A stretch of 64,000 bases of DNA from Crotophaga sulcirostris (lineage: Eukaryota; Chordata; Aves; Cuculiformes; Crotophagidae). The translations under genes and the position numbers were made by a program. Shown in pieces: positions 1 through 10,977 of this stretch; the stretch's first letter is position 1; the number at the start of each line of letters is the position of its first letter. The stretch is taken from assembly GCA_013397455.1 (NCBI GenBank), contig VYZB01000014.1, positions 1 through 64,000 on the forward strand. The letters run 5' to 3'. The notes beneath the pieces are model-generated. The model was not told where the DNA came from, searched no databases, and was given only the letters and a program-made list of their open reading frames with translations.

Positions 1-3000
1 ACTGCGGAGCTGGTAGGTGAGGTCAGCGTTGGGCAGGATGGCACTGGTGTTGAGGTCTGGGCCTGGTGGCACCTCCTGGCCATCCCGCAGCCAGGTCACG
101 CTGATGGGCCTGGGGTAGAAGCTGGTGACACGGCAAACCAGCAGGAGCTGGGCTGGGTTGAGTGTGCGGGCAAAGACCGTGGCCACGGGCAGCTCTGGGG
201 ACAAGAGCCAAGGGGTGAGGGGAGCCCTGGTGGTGCACCATAGGGGCACCCTTTTGGCCCCTATGTTTGTGGGGGGTTTGGGCTGGTCGTGCCAGGGTTA
301 GGGTGGTCTCACCTTGTTTCTGCAGAGTTGCCTTTCCGTAGCTGCTGAGGCTGAGGATATGGCTCAGGCATGTGTTAGAAATGATGTGCTCCACGAGCGC
401 TGTCACGGCCTTTTTGCTGTTAAGTGACCTAGTGATCTGGTCTGTGAGCCCAGTTTGCTGCTGGGGCTGCCACTGCTGCTTCTCTGTATTGAAAGCTATG
501 AGGTCTTTGCAATGCATCCCGACATCCACGAAACTCCAGCTTGTCCCATTGTGGTGTAGCGCACAGCCCCCATAGATCTGGATCACAAATGGGTCTGCCA
601 AGGGCAGAGCCAGTGGACATATCCCATGAGTGTGTGGGACAGATCCAATATTAGGAACAATTTCTTTATTGAAATAGTGGTGAAGCAATGGCAGAGGCTG
701 CCCAGGGCAGTGGTGGAGTCACGATGCCTGGAGGGGTTCAAAAAACATGTAGATGTCACACCTGGGGACATGGTTTAGTGGGCACTGTGGGATTGGCCTG
801 GTGGTTGGACTTGATGAGCTTAGAGGTCTTTTCCAACCTTAACGATTCTATGATTCTATGACATGGGTGGCACGCGGTGGGATGTGGCTGGAGGAACATG
901 CGGGAGAGCACTGGACAGCAGGGTGCAATGAGCTGCAGGGCATGGGACTGTGCTTCAGGAAGCCTTGGGACAGCCTGTAAGCTCTCAGTCCCCTTGGAAG
1001 GCCAGAGAAGACACAGGGCAGTTAGCTCAGGGTGGTGGCTGAAATAGAACGTTGTCCCCCAAAGTATTTGCCCCCCAAAATATTTCGCTTTCCCTGATCT
1101 GTGTTGTGTGCATCCTGCAGCTCAAATAAATGAGGTGACAGCTCCTTGGTGTGCAGAGGCGGGGGGTCCCCATGCTGGGTGGCAGAACACCTAAGGAATG
1201 GTTTCATAGGATCATAGAATCATTAACATTGGAAAAGACCTCTAAGCTCATCCAGTCTAATCGCCAGCCCAACCCCACCATGCCTGCTAAACCATGTCCC
1301 AAAGTGTCACAGCCACACACTTTTTGAATCCCTCCAGGGATGGAGACTCCACCACTGCCCTGGGCACCTCTGTCAGTGCTTCACCACTCTGTCAGTAAAG
1401 ATTTTTTTCCCAATATCCAATCTAAACCTCTCCTGTTGCAACTTGAGGCCATTTCCTCTCATCCTGTCACCTGTCGTCTATCACTTGTCGCTTGGTTGAA
1501 GAGACCAGCACCCACCTCACCACAACCTCCTTTCCAGGAGCTACAGAGAACTATGAGGTCTCTCCTCAGCTTCCTCTTCTCCAGACTAAACAGCCCCAGT
1601 TCCCTCAGCCACTCCCAGAACCCCTGTTCTCCAGCCTCTTCCCCAGCTCCGATCCCTTCTCTGGACGCACTCCAGCCCCTCAATGTCCTTGTTATACTGA
1701 GGGGCCCAAAACTGAACCCAGGATTTGAGGTGCAACCTCACCAATGCTGAGTACAGGAGCACAATCACTCCCCTGCTTCTGCTGGCCACGCTGTTTCTGA
1801 TATAGGCCAAGATGCTGTTGGCCTTCTTAGCCACTTGGGCCACTGCTGGCTCATGTTCAGCCACTGTCAACCAAGACCCCCAGGTCCTTCTCTGCCAGGC
1901 AGCTCTCCAGCCTCTCCTCCCCAGGTCTATAACACTGCATGGGGTTGTTGTGTCCCAAGTGCAGGACTTGGCACTTGGTCTTGTTGAACCACATCCCGTT
2001 GGTTTCAGCCCATCGATCCAGCCTGTCCAGGTCCCTCTGCAGAGCCTCCCTTCCTTCAAGCAGATCAATGCTACCATCCAGCTTAGTGTCATCTGCAAAC
2101 TTACTAAGGGTGCACTCAATCCCCTCATCCAGATTGTTGATAAAGATGTTGAACAGAACTGGACCCAGCACTGAACCCTGGGGAACAGCACTTGTGACCG
2201 GCCTCCGACTGAATTTAACACCCTTTACCTCCACTCTTTGGGCCCGGCCATCCAGCCAGTTTTTTACCCAGCAGAAGGTGTGCCTGTCCAGGCCAATGGC
2301 AGCCAGTTTCTCAACCAGAATAATGTGAGAAATGGTATCAAAGGCTTTACCAAAGTCCAAGTACACTACATCCACAGCCTTTCCCTTGTCCATTAAGCGG
2401 ATAACCTTGTCACAGAAGGAACCTTGTCATACTTACAGTCCTGTTGCACATTACGGGCCAATTCATGCACGTATTGGATCATATTGCGTATAAAGAGTTT
2501 CCAGTGGGACTTGATCTTCCCCGCATCACCCTCGGATGCGGCCTGGCGGGCCCAGGGCCAATAGAAGCGGATGCTCCAGTCGACAGGATCCATCGCATAG
2601 ATGGGTATGTCCCCAAGGAGAGCCACTGCGAACACCTCGGTAGAGCTGACATTGTTGAAGATGTTGGTCTGGAGCAGCTGGAAAACCTGCAGCTCTGCTG
2701 GGAGAGAGGATGGGGATGGGAAGGGCTGCAGGAAAGAGAAGATGAGTGAAGGGGCTGTAGGGGGAACAGGGGCTGCAGACTAGATGGAAGACTTTTTTTT
2801 ATGCGGCGGGTGGTAGAACACTGGCACAGGTTGCCCAGAGAGGTGGTAGACGCCCCATCCCTAGAAACATTCCAGGTCAGGTTGGATGGAGCTCTGAGCA
2901 ACCTGGTCTGGTTGAATATGTCCCTGCTCACTGCAGGGGGGTTGGACTGGATGGGCTTTACAGGTTCCTTCCAACCCAAACCATTCTATGATCCTATGCT

Positions 3001-4806
3001 CTTCACTTCACCCTATGGGGATGCCCAGCAGCCTACGTGTGGCCCTGCCCAGTGCTCCCTCAGCCATGTCTTCACTGGACTCCCACCTATATGCCTGATC
3101 AGAGTTGCTTTCCTGCCTGAACTTCCTCTGCCCCTTTTGCTCTTGTTACTTCTCTATTTTATTTTTGACGAGCTCTTTCTCTCCTGTACAGCATTTCAGG
3201 CACCTCATCCCCTCCTCTCCCCACCTCCCTCCTGCCCAGCACCTGCTGCCTGGCTGTGCAGAGTGGACAGTGAGCACTTCAGTGCTTGGTTGGGGCAGTG
3301 CTTACGCCAGGAGAAGCACCCGTGTCAGGACCTGGCTCTGTCAGAGATCTGCACACAGCACAGAGGACATGGAGGAGGGGAAAGGGCGTTTCATAGAATC
3401 GTAGAATCGTAGAATCATAGAATCGTTAAGGGTGGAAAAGACCTCTAAGTTCATCCAACCCAACTGTCAGACCAACCCCACTGTGCCTACTAAACTGGGT
3501 CCTGAAGTGCTACAGTTGCATGATTTTTGAACCCCTCCAGGGATGGAGACTCCACCATTGCCCTGGGCAGCCTCTGTCAGTGCTTCACCACTCTTTCCTT
3601 CTATGACAGTGAAGTCATTTTTCCTAATATCCAATCTAAACCTCCCCTGGCACAGCTTGAGGCCATTTCCTCTCATCCCATCACTTGTTACTTGGGAGAA
3701 GAGCCCAGCACCCACCTCACCACAACCTCCTTTCCAGGAGCTGCAGAGAGCGATGAGGTCTCCCCTCAGCCTCCTCTTCTCCAGACTAAACAGCCCCAGT
3801 TCCCTCAGCTGCTCCCAGAACCCCTGGGCTCCAGACCCTTCCCCATCTCTGTTCCCTTCTCTGGACATGCTCCAACCCCTCAAGGTCTTTCTTGTACTGA
3901 GGGGCCCAAAACTGAACCCAGGATTCCAGGTGTGACCTCATCAGCACTGAGTGCAGGAGGACGATCCCTTCCCTGCTCCTGCTGGCCACACTGTGGCTGA
4001 TCCAGGCCAGGATGCTGTTGGCCTGCTTAGCCACCTGGGCCACTGCTGGCTCATGTTCAGCCACTGTTGACCAGGATAAAACTTGAGAGGGTTTTGAACT
4101 GTCAAAAAGTTTATATTTTCTTAAATTTAAGAATAGAATGTCCCACACAGTGTAGTTTTTTCATCCAGTTTTTGATGCTCCTTGAGTTTGGGAGCTCAAG
4201 GACACCAAACCCTGACAGGGGCAGGAGAGCAGCCCAGCCCAGAGATCAACCCCATGTTCCGATGTCTGCTGCTCCCCCTGAGGACATGAGGCCTTGCAGA
4301 GTTGTGCTGAAATGCCCTGAGCAGCACCAAAACAACCTCTTGCAGATGCAGCTCCCCGACAGACAAGGGTTTGCTGGAGGGGGCACACAACACCACATAG
4401 AATTGAGACCCTCCTGGTGCTCACAGGCTCCTTGCAATAAAAGGTAGTTCTGGGGGAATCCCAAGACCCCAGACCTGATTGGGGACCCCAGTCCCACTCC
4501 TGCTTGGGTGCCCAAGCCCCTGTGCTGGAGCAGTGGGGCACGAAGGCCTGGGCTGGAGGCAAGAGAGAGAGGGTGGGCAGGGCCAGGGCGCCTTTGAGTG
4601 CTGTGTGGTGGGGAGGTGGCCCTTTGATGCTGCGGATCATCTCCCTGTGCAGGAGATGTTGGCGTGGCTGTGCTTCCCCTGAGGAACCCATGGGGTTTTC
4701 TGACAGGGAGAGCAGTTGGGGCGAGGCAGGGCTCCCACTTACCCTCTGGGTCCGCCCACATCCCAGGGAGGAGGAGGGGGAGAAAGAGAAGGTGAAGGGG
4801 CTGCAT
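1..4806 (-). CDS. CD1: CD1-like antigen-presenting glycoprotein, 5' four exons (3' end outside window)
   Basis: Coding exons in gene order are 4743-4806 (leader), 2437-2694 (alpha1), 313-594 (alpha2) and <1-194 (alpha3, cut by the window start). Every intron is GT-AG with phase 1, as in class I-like genes. The leader starts [19 protein letters not shown], a hydrophobic signal peptide. Alpha1 contains [20 protein letters not shown]. Alpha2 opens with [11 protein letters not shown] and has an NGT sequon and a second Cys in SNTC. Alpha3 carries the Ig-C1 signature [16 protein letters not shown]. The family binds lipid antigens in the alpha1/alpha2 groove, pairs with beta2-microglobulin and presents to T cells. 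The introns are about 2.0 and 1.8 kb, against 0.30 and 0.16 kb in the complete neighbour, because CR1 copies fill them. No coding break is seen. Identity as CD1 rather than another class I-like gene rests on similarity to remembered avian CD1 sequence; which paralogue it is remains open. Confidence 0.82.
636..861 (+). mobile_element. CR1 LINE 3' fragment
   Basis: A 5'-truncated CR1 3' UTR ending ATTCTATGATTCTATGA, in the alpha1-alpha2 intron of the partial CD1-like gene and antisense to it. Confidence 0.85.
1202..2427 (-). mobile_element. CR1 LINE, C-terminal reverse transcriptase plus 3' UTR
   Basis: About 1.2 kb in the sense orientation of the host CD1-like gene. The 3' tail is at 1202. 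The minus-strand frame 1857-2393 encodes reverse transcriptase with [29 protein letters not shown] and the catalytic FADDT motif, then is interrupted downstream. It is 5'-truncated; its left edge falls about ten bases beyond the alpha1 splice donor (2431-2436). Confidence 0.9.
2785..2997 (+). mobile_element. CR1 LINE 3' fragment
   Basis: CR1 3' UTR (TTGCCCAGAGAGGTGGT to TTCTATGATCCTATG) in the leader-alpha1 intron of the partial CD1-like gene. Confidence 0.85.
3391..4078 (-). mobile_element. CR1 LINE 3' fragment
   Basis: About 690 bases of CR1 3' end, with three tandem TCATAGAATCGTAGAATCG-like tail units at 3391-3425. It lies in the leader-alpha1 intron of the partial CD1-like gene. Confidence 0.88.
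4079..4742. other. remaining leader-alpha1 intron of the partial CD1-like gene
   Basis: Non-repeat intron sequence next to the leader donor (GTAAGT, 4737-4742). A short AT-rich patch at 4,080-4,160 sits in otherwise GC-rich DNA. Nothing else was recognised. Confidence 0.4.
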
Positions 4807-5387
4807 GGTGGTGAAGCAGGGCTGGAGCCGGAGCAGCAGTGTCTGTGGGAGGAGGAAGCACCTGTGGGATCCCACAGTGCCACCCAGCCCAGCAGTCACA
4901 GCCGTCCCCACCAATGGGACCAGTGCAGCTGTGTTGGGGAGGGACTTGAAGGTCACGAGCTGGAGGCTGGGGATGTGTGGGAGGGAAAAATTCTGAAATA
5001 AGGTCTTGAGCATGAAATGCTGTGACAGGCTGGGGCTGAGGAGAGCCCAGGCAGGAGGAGAGGGCAGGGAAGGGGAAACCCAGGAAATGGCACAAGGAGA
5101 AAACACATGCTCAAGGACCTGAGCTGTGTCCCCCTGCCTCCCCCTCTCCGCTGATGGTCCCCTGTCCCTGTCCTCATTCTTATGGGATGCATCAGGTCTG
5201 ATGGAGGTGATGATGGCTTTCGGGTTCCAGTGCTGACTGCAGAAAGGCAGCTGCATGGGGAGGAGGGACAGATTTTGCATCCCCTGGCCGCTCCAGCCAG
5301 GCTTGTCCTGCACTGCTGCCTAACCCTGGTGACCAGGGTCTCCAGGGAGGAGGCGATGGGCAGTTCCTGCCTGGTCCATGCCTGTGG
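4807..5387. other. 5' flank of the partial CD1-like gene
   Basis: GC-rich non-coding sequence immediately upstream of the leader exon. It should contain the promoter, but I could not identify a convincing TATA box or the SXY module of class I promoters by eye. Parts resemble 10,300-10,450 upstream of the complete gene. Confidence 0.35.
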
Positions 5388-5884
5388 GAACAGTGCTGGG
5401 GAACTCCAACTCTTCTGTAGACTCCCCCAGGAGAGGAGCTGGCGCTGTGCTGAGCCTGGCACTCCCCCGTCCTTCCCATCATCTTTGGTGGGGAACTCCA
5501 TCCCCATTCCCAAATGCTCCCTGGGTGCAGGAACAGGAATGGAGGGACAATCCCTCTGCTTCGTCCCCTTTGTCACTGGTGTCCAGTGCTGGAGGGCCAA
5601 TGTGGTGACCAGAGCTGACCTCACTTCCACTATGTCCCCAGCCCACTGCTCCTCCTCGACTGAACCCGGGTGCCTTCCCTCACCCTGCAGTTTCTGTTCT
5701 CCTTTCCTGGGGTGCCTGTTCTGGGCGTGATGGCAGAACCGAAATCACAGCCAAGGGGAAGTTTGAGGGGGTACATCCTCGTGACCTCCAAACACCGAAC
5801 CCCTTCCCTTCCATGGAACTGTCCCATGGAGAAGCAGAGATGCTGCGGTGGGCTGGTGGGCTCAGAAATGGCACCAATGGTCCC
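5388..5884. repeat. tandem duplicated CD1 flank, copy A
   Basis: This closely matches 11,487-11,912, with shared stretches such as CCTTCCCATCATCTTTGGTG and CAGCCAAGGGGAAGTTTGAG. Copy A has an extra segment of about 80 bases near 5,600-5,690. It sits 0.6-1.1 kb upstream of the partial CD1-like gene. It shows that the CD1 units arose by tandem duplication. No coding function is recognised. Confidence 0.75.
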
Positions 5885-5924
5885 ATGGGATGGGTGGAGG
5901 CCACCTTGGGCACAGTGATCATGG

Positions 5925-7460
5925 AATGGCAGAGGTTTTGATTCTTGGAGAATTGAGGAGAGGGTCAGGAGAATGGTCACCTTGGACTGCCAGAGGGCAG
6001 ACTTTGGTTTGTTTAGGAGCCTGGTGGACAGAGTCCGCTGGGAGGCAGTCCTGAAGGGCAAAGAAGTCCAGGAAGGCCAGACACTCTTCAAGGAGGAAGT
6101 CTGAAAGGTGCAGGTCAGGTTGTCCCCATGCATCAGAAGACGAACTGGCAGGGAAGAGACTGTCCTGGTTGAACAGGGAGCTCTGGTTGGAACTCTGGGT
6201 GAAAGGAGAGTTTATGGCCTTTTGCCCCACTTTGAGGGACTGGCACCTCCAGAGGAACACACAGGTGTTGGGGGTTTCTGAAGGGAGAGTTTGGAGGCAC
6301 AAAGCCCAACCAGGACTGAATCTGGCTGCTGCAGTAAAGGACAGTAAGAAATGTTTCTATAAATAGATCAGCAGCAAACGGAGGCTGAGTTGAATCTCCA
6401 GCCTTGAGTGGATGTGGGGGGAAATGCAGTGACAGAGGATGAGGAAAAGGTTGAGGCACTGAATGCCTTCTTCACCTCCATCTTTCATTGTCAGAGCAGA
6501 TGTTCTAGGGGTCCCCAGGCTCCTGAGCTGGAAGGCAGGGGCAGGGAGCAGAATGGAGCCCCCATAATCCAAGAGGAAATGGTCAGCGACCTGCTGCTCC
6601 ACCTGGACTCTCACAAGTCTGTGGGGATGGATGGGATCCACAGGAGAGTACAGAGGGAGCTGGTGGAAGTACTCACCAAGCCATGGTCCATCATTTATCC
6701 AGAGTCTTTGCTGACTGGGGAGGTCCCAGTTGACTGGAAATCAGCAAATATGGCACCCATCTACAAGAAGGGTCAGGATAAGGGTCTGTGGAACTCCAGG
6801 CCTGTCATCCCGACCTCGGTGCTGGGGAAGATTTTGGAGTAGAACATCTTGAGTGCCATCACGCCTGACCAACCTGATCTCCTTCAGTGACCAAGTGACA
6901 TGCCTAGTGGATGAGGGAAAGGCTGTGGATGTTGTCTACCTGGATGTTAGTAAAGCTATTGGCATCATTTTTCACAGCATTCTCCCAGCGAAACTGCCTG
7001 CTCGTGGCTTGGGTGGGTGTATTCGTTGCTGGGTAAAATCTGGGTGGATGGTCGAGCCCAGAGAGTTGTGGTGAACGGAATGAAATCTTGTTGGTGGCTG
7101 GTAGCAAGTGATGTTCCCTGGTGCTCTGTGTTGGGATCGCTTCTTTTCAGTGTCTTTATTCATTATCCAAATGAGGGCACCAAGTGCTCCTTGATCAGTT
7201 TGCAGATGACACCAAATGGGGTTGGAGTGTCAGTCTGCTTGAGAGCAGGAAGGCTCTGCAGAAGGACCTGGACAGGCTGGATCAATAGGTCAAGGGCAAC
7301 AGGATGGGGTGACCAAGGCCAAGTAGTGCGTCCTGCTTCTGGGCCACAACAACCCCAGGTAGTGCTCCAGGCTTGGGGAAGAGTGGCTGGAAAGCTGCCT
7401 GGTAGAAAAGCCCTTGGGGTGCTGGTTTGCTTTGGTGTCTCCTACAATCAGCACCATGGT
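5925..7460 (+). mobile_element. CR1 LINE, long but broken copy with reverse transcriptase
   Basis: The longest CR1 here (about 1.5 kb). It reads through the endonuclease-RT linker and RT pieces at 6408-6842 (KVEALNAFFTSIF, GEVPVDWKSANMAPIYKKG, RPVIPTSVLGKILE) and 6853-7074 ([14 protein letters not shown]). Frameshifts and a stop after KILE make it inactive. It separates the two CD1 genes. Confidence 0.88.
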
Positions 7461-7509
7461 GCCCAAACTTCCATTGTCAGCTGGGCAAAACCTCCCTGAG
7501 CCCATTCAA

Positions 7510-7785
7510 ATCATAGAATCATGGAGTCATTAAGGTTGAAAAAGCCCTCTAAGCTCATCCAATCCAACCGTCAGACCAACCTCACGATGTCCCGAAGTGC
7601 CACAGCCACACATTGTTTGAACCCCTCCAGGGATGGAGACTCCACCACTGCCCTGGGCAGCCTCTGCCAGTGCTTCACCACTCTTTCCTTCTATGACAGT
7701 GAAGTAATTTTTCCTAATATCCAATCTAAACCTCCCCTGGCACAACTTGAGCCATTTCCTCTGGTCCTATCACTTGTTACTATGG
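7510..7785 (-). mobile_element. CR1 LINE 3' fragment
   Basis: Starts TCATAGAATCATGGAGTCAT and continues through the CR1 3' UTR, facing the plus-strand copy that ends near 7,460. It borders the 3' UTR of the complete CD1-like gene. Confidence 0.85.
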
Positions 7786-8355
7786 GAATCCCAAGGAAAG
7801 GCACACGTTCTTGGCAAAAACATAAATTTTTTATTTCGCTTTACACCCATCTGCAGCTCCACAGGTTACATCTGAGTTCCTGTGTTACTCAGCACTCTGT
7901 GGCTGGATGCTGTTGTCTGTGTGGAACAGTTCCATCTCAGCACAAATACTTCTAGAATAGGGTTAATAACAGCAACTTTTAGGAAAAAGCACTGGAAAGT
8001 GGCAGGAGAAGGGCCCAGCTCAGCGCCTGCTGGGAAATGTCTCACTGTATGGGACCTGGGGGACGTTGTCTCTGGACACCAGTGTGCCTGGAAGAGCCTT
8101 AGGGTGCGTGTGGGGCAGCGTGGTGAGATGGGAAGCGATCGCATGCAGCGAGTGAGGAAGGCTCGGACTGGATCCCTGTCTGCTTTGCAAATGGAAGCGG
8201 GTCAAGAGCCTCCCCCCCCACGGTTTCCCCACTGTATTTCCAAGTTGACTTTGATCATCTGTTCAGCAGTGCCCAGCATTTTGTCAAAGCAGGAAAGGGG
8301 GAGGTTTTGTCCCTGTGAGGGCAGTGGCTGGAACTGGGTGATGCTCCCTTCTGGG
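7786..8355 (-). other. 3' untranslated region of the complete CD1-like gene
   Basis: This follows the TAG at 8356-8358 and ends against a CR1 3' end near 7,785. It contains an AATAAA hexamer on the minus strand at 7830-7835, about 520 bases past the stop. The hexamer makes it a plausible 3' UTR; transcript ends are inferred. Confidence 0.5.
7830..7835 (-). terminator. candidate poly(A) signal of the complete CD1-like gene
   Basis: AATAAA on the minus strand (tttatt on the plus strand), about 520 bases past the stop codon of the upstream CD1-like gene. It is the only hexamer I noticed in that interval. Confidence 0.5.
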
Positions 8356-10245
8356 CTAAGCATCGTTGCTCAGGATGGAGTTCCTGGACTCTGATTCCAT
8401 CTGCTTGCGCTTTCTGAAAGGAGAAAGGGTGCTCATGGATGCTCCATGGATGACTCCATGGGGGTGCAGCCAGCAGCAGGCAGGGTGGAGCAGGAGCTTC
8501 GCTGCCAAAGTGCAGCAATCCCCTGGGGCATCTCCTCCTCTCCCACCGTTTCTCTGTGGGGCAGAAAGGGCCTCACCTGCATCTCCACACCCACAGGGCC
8601 ATGATGGCAGCCACAGCCACAGCTGCCAGCAGCGCAGCCCCGAGCCCTGCGATCAGCACTACCTCCGAGTTCCCTGAGAAACAGAAGCTGCTGTGAGCTT
8701 TCCCAGCTTTACTCCATCCCATGGGCCCAGGCAACTCAAAAGACCCATCCCTATGGATGGCACTTACCCCATGGGATGAGGAGGCTGCGGCTGCCCAGGC
8801 TGCGGTGGCGCACACGGCAGGCGTAGCTGTGCCCATCCCGGGGTGCCACGGCCAGGACACTGCGGAGCTGGTAGGTGAGGTCAGCGTTGGGCAGGATGGC
8901 ACTGGTGTTGAGGTCTGGGCCTGGTGGCACCTCCTGGCCATCCCGCAGCCAGGCCACACTGATGGGCCTGGGGTAGAAGCCGGTGACACGGCAAACCAGC
9001 AGGAGCCGAGCTGGGCTGACCGTGCGGGCAAAGACCGTGGCCACGGGTGGCTCTGGGGGCAAGAGTCAAGGGGTGAGGGGAGTCCTGATGGTGAAGCATT
9101 GGGGCACTGTTTGGCCCCAGTGTGTGTCGGGGCTTTGGGGTGGCTGTGCCAGGGTCAAGGTGTGCTCACCTTTTCTCTCAAGAGCTGCCTTTCCAACACG
9201 CAGTAACATCTCTGTGTCGCCAACACAGGTGTCGTTGAAGAGGATTTCCACCATCTCGGTGAAGGCAGTGTAGTTCTGGAGAACAGCCTGGACATACCGT
9301 GACAGGGTGGTGTCTTGGGAGAGCAGCCAAGTGGCATTGTCTGTGTTGAAGCTGAGGAAGTCCTGGCCGTTGTAGGCCACATAGGCAAAAGCCCGGGAGG
9401 TCATGTTGGGGTAGAGCTCGCAGCCTGCCATGCACTGGGCCACAAAGGGGTCTGGAGGGGCAAAGAGAAGAGAGAGGTTGCATGAGGGGCTGGCGCTGCC
9501 TTCCTGTGGATGCGGTCAGCATCTCTTGGGTAGTGCCAGCACAGCCAGGACCTTCCCCCCTTCTCAGATGCTGTTCAGAGAGGAGACACAGAGAAGGCTG
9601 GGTACTCACAGGGCACATCCATCTGCATGGCACCTTCATTGACCAGGTGGTGGAACTCGTGCAAATAGATCTTGATCATGTTCTCAATGGTGTCCCAGTC
9701 ACTGCGGGGCAGGGCTGGGCGCACCCAGGGCTGGTGGAAGTGGATGGTCCATCTGTGCTTATCGAGAGAACCAAGCTCGATGTCTCCCAGCATGCCCAGC
9801 CCCTCCGTTTCCACAAAGGAGGTGTTTTGGAAGGTGGTGGTCTGGAGCAGTCGGACAGTGAAGGCCTCTGTGCGACACAGGGGTTGACAGGGGGAGATGG
9901 AAGTAGGAGGAGAGGGCTGGGGAAAGTGGAGGGGCTGTGGGTCCTTGGGATTGTGGGGCCCCCGTAAGGCATCCTTGGCAGCCCCAGCTCCCTCACCCTG
10001 CACCTGCCTGGGGTGGCTGCATTCCTGATAGGGAGGAGACGTGGAGCCAGGGGACAAGGAAAGGTGAGAAGACAAGTGCCCATGGCAGGTGGGGAGGCAG
10101 AAGCTCCTCACCTGTGGGGTCCCACGGGGGCATAGGAGCAGATTGGGGTGAGCCAGGGCTCCCACTTACCCTCCAGGTCTGCCCATGTCCCAGAGAGGAG
10201 GAGGAGGTGGAGAAGGAGGAAGAGGCAGCGGTGAGGGGGCTGCAT
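8356..10245 (-). CDS. CD1: CD1-like antigen-presenting glycoprotein, complete
   Basis: Six coding exons: 10170-10245, 9610-9867, 9170-9451, 8768-9052, 8577-8673 and 8356-8413, in all 1,056 nt (351 residues plus TAG). All splice sites are GT-AG and phases agree. Residues 1-25 are the leader (MQPPHRCLFLLLHLLLLSG). Residues 26-111 are alpha1, 112-205 alpha2 with Cys in MAGC and FNDTC, and 206-300 alpha3, an Ig-C1 domain with [16 protein letters not shown] and YACRVRH. About 301-332 is a membrane segment (GLGAALLAAVAVAAIMALWV), followed by an 18-19 residue tail ending ILSNDA. Several N-glycosylation sequons (NTS, NMT, NAT, NYT, NDT) fit a heavily glycosylated surface protein. The expected role is lipid antigen presentation with beta2-microglobulin. 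The tail has no Tyr-x-x-hydrophobic sorting motif. It shares almost the same alpha3 with the gene at 1-4,806 but differs widely in alpha1 and alpha2. Confidence 0.88.
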
Positions 10246-10827
10246 GGTGCCAGCAGCAGCGCCCTGAGGATAGAGTGGTCGGTGCAGTGGCAGGAGGAAG
10301 GGGCTGTGAGAGATGAGGCTGCACGCTTCTCCTCAGGGTGGCTCTGCCCTGGCAGCTCCACTGGTGCTGGTGACCTTGGCAGCCAACAGGGCTGGCACTG
10401 TGGTTTGGGGAGGGCTCTGAGGTTACACTGGGCTGGGGCACCCGGAGTGTGGCTGTGAGCGCTGGGATAATTTGGGGGAAGCAAGGACATTCCAGAGGCT
10501 GCAAGAAGTATCCCATATGGCTGTGGCAGCATCTGGGCAAGCAGAGCAGTGCAGGTGACCTGACGCCTCTTTTCTACCCCTATGACGGGTTGGGGGACCA
10601 CCAGGCCATGGGCTGCATCCACTGTCCCTGGAAGGAATGCCCTTGCTGCCACCTGTGGCTGGCACACCTGGCCCTGCGGAGCACAGACATCTCCCTCCTC
10701 TCCGTCCTGCCTCCTTCACTGGGTGGGTTTGCCCGGACTTGTCTTTCCCCCAGAGGAGGAGAACCCTGTGCCCACAACCTGGGTTCTGCATGCCCACAGC
10801 CTGGGCACTGGCCCTATGCCTCTGTGT
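10246..10827. other. 5' flank of the complete CD1-like gene
   Basis: GC-rich sequence between the leader exon and the alpha3 relic, expected to include the promoter. No definite core element was recognised. Open frames here look like chance results of GC richness. Confidence 0.3.
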
Positions 10828-10941
10828 CCCCTCCTGGCCATGCTGTCCCGCTGATGTGATGGGCAGAAGCCAGTGATGCAGCAAACCAGCTGAGCAGAAC
10901 TGGGCCACATGTGCAGGTGAAGACCATAACTGTAGCCACCT
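10828..10941 (-). pseudogene. CD1 alpha3-domain relic
   Basis: Read on the minus strand, this starts at a class I-type acceptor (CCCCAG then AG GTG GCT ACA), the same place as in the intact alpha3 exons. It then parallels them: VATV, a GPVLL stretch matching SPARLLL, then LVCCITGFCP matching LVCRVTGFYP, and a GGCCAGGAGG match to the DGQE segment. A frameshift separates the first part from the Cys-bearing part, and similarity fades near 10,828. No leader, alpha1, alpha2, membrane or tail exon belongs to it. A CR1 copy (10,978-11,320) lies where the upstream exons should be. It is best explained as the remains of a third tandem CD1 unit. Confidence 0.65.
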
Positions 10942-10977
10942 CTGGGGACAAGAATGAGGAAAGATGGTGATATGGAA

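Noticed and set aside
1857..2393. Long minus-strand frame as a host gene
   Set aside because: Its FADDT and [12 protein letters not shown] motifs show it is CR1 LINE reverse transcriptase.
4161..5630. Long minus-strand frames (240, 355 and 225 codons) around the CD1 leader
   Set aside because: They are GC-rich read-throughs; only the leader exon at 4743-4806 is supported by splice sites and homology.
6408..6842. Plus-strand 144-codon frame as a host gene
   Set aside because: Matches the CR1 reverse-transcriptase N-terminal part and ends in a premature stop.
9482..10458. Plus-strand frames opposite the complete CD1 gene
   Set aside because: Antisense shadows of the CD1 exons and their GC-rich flank.
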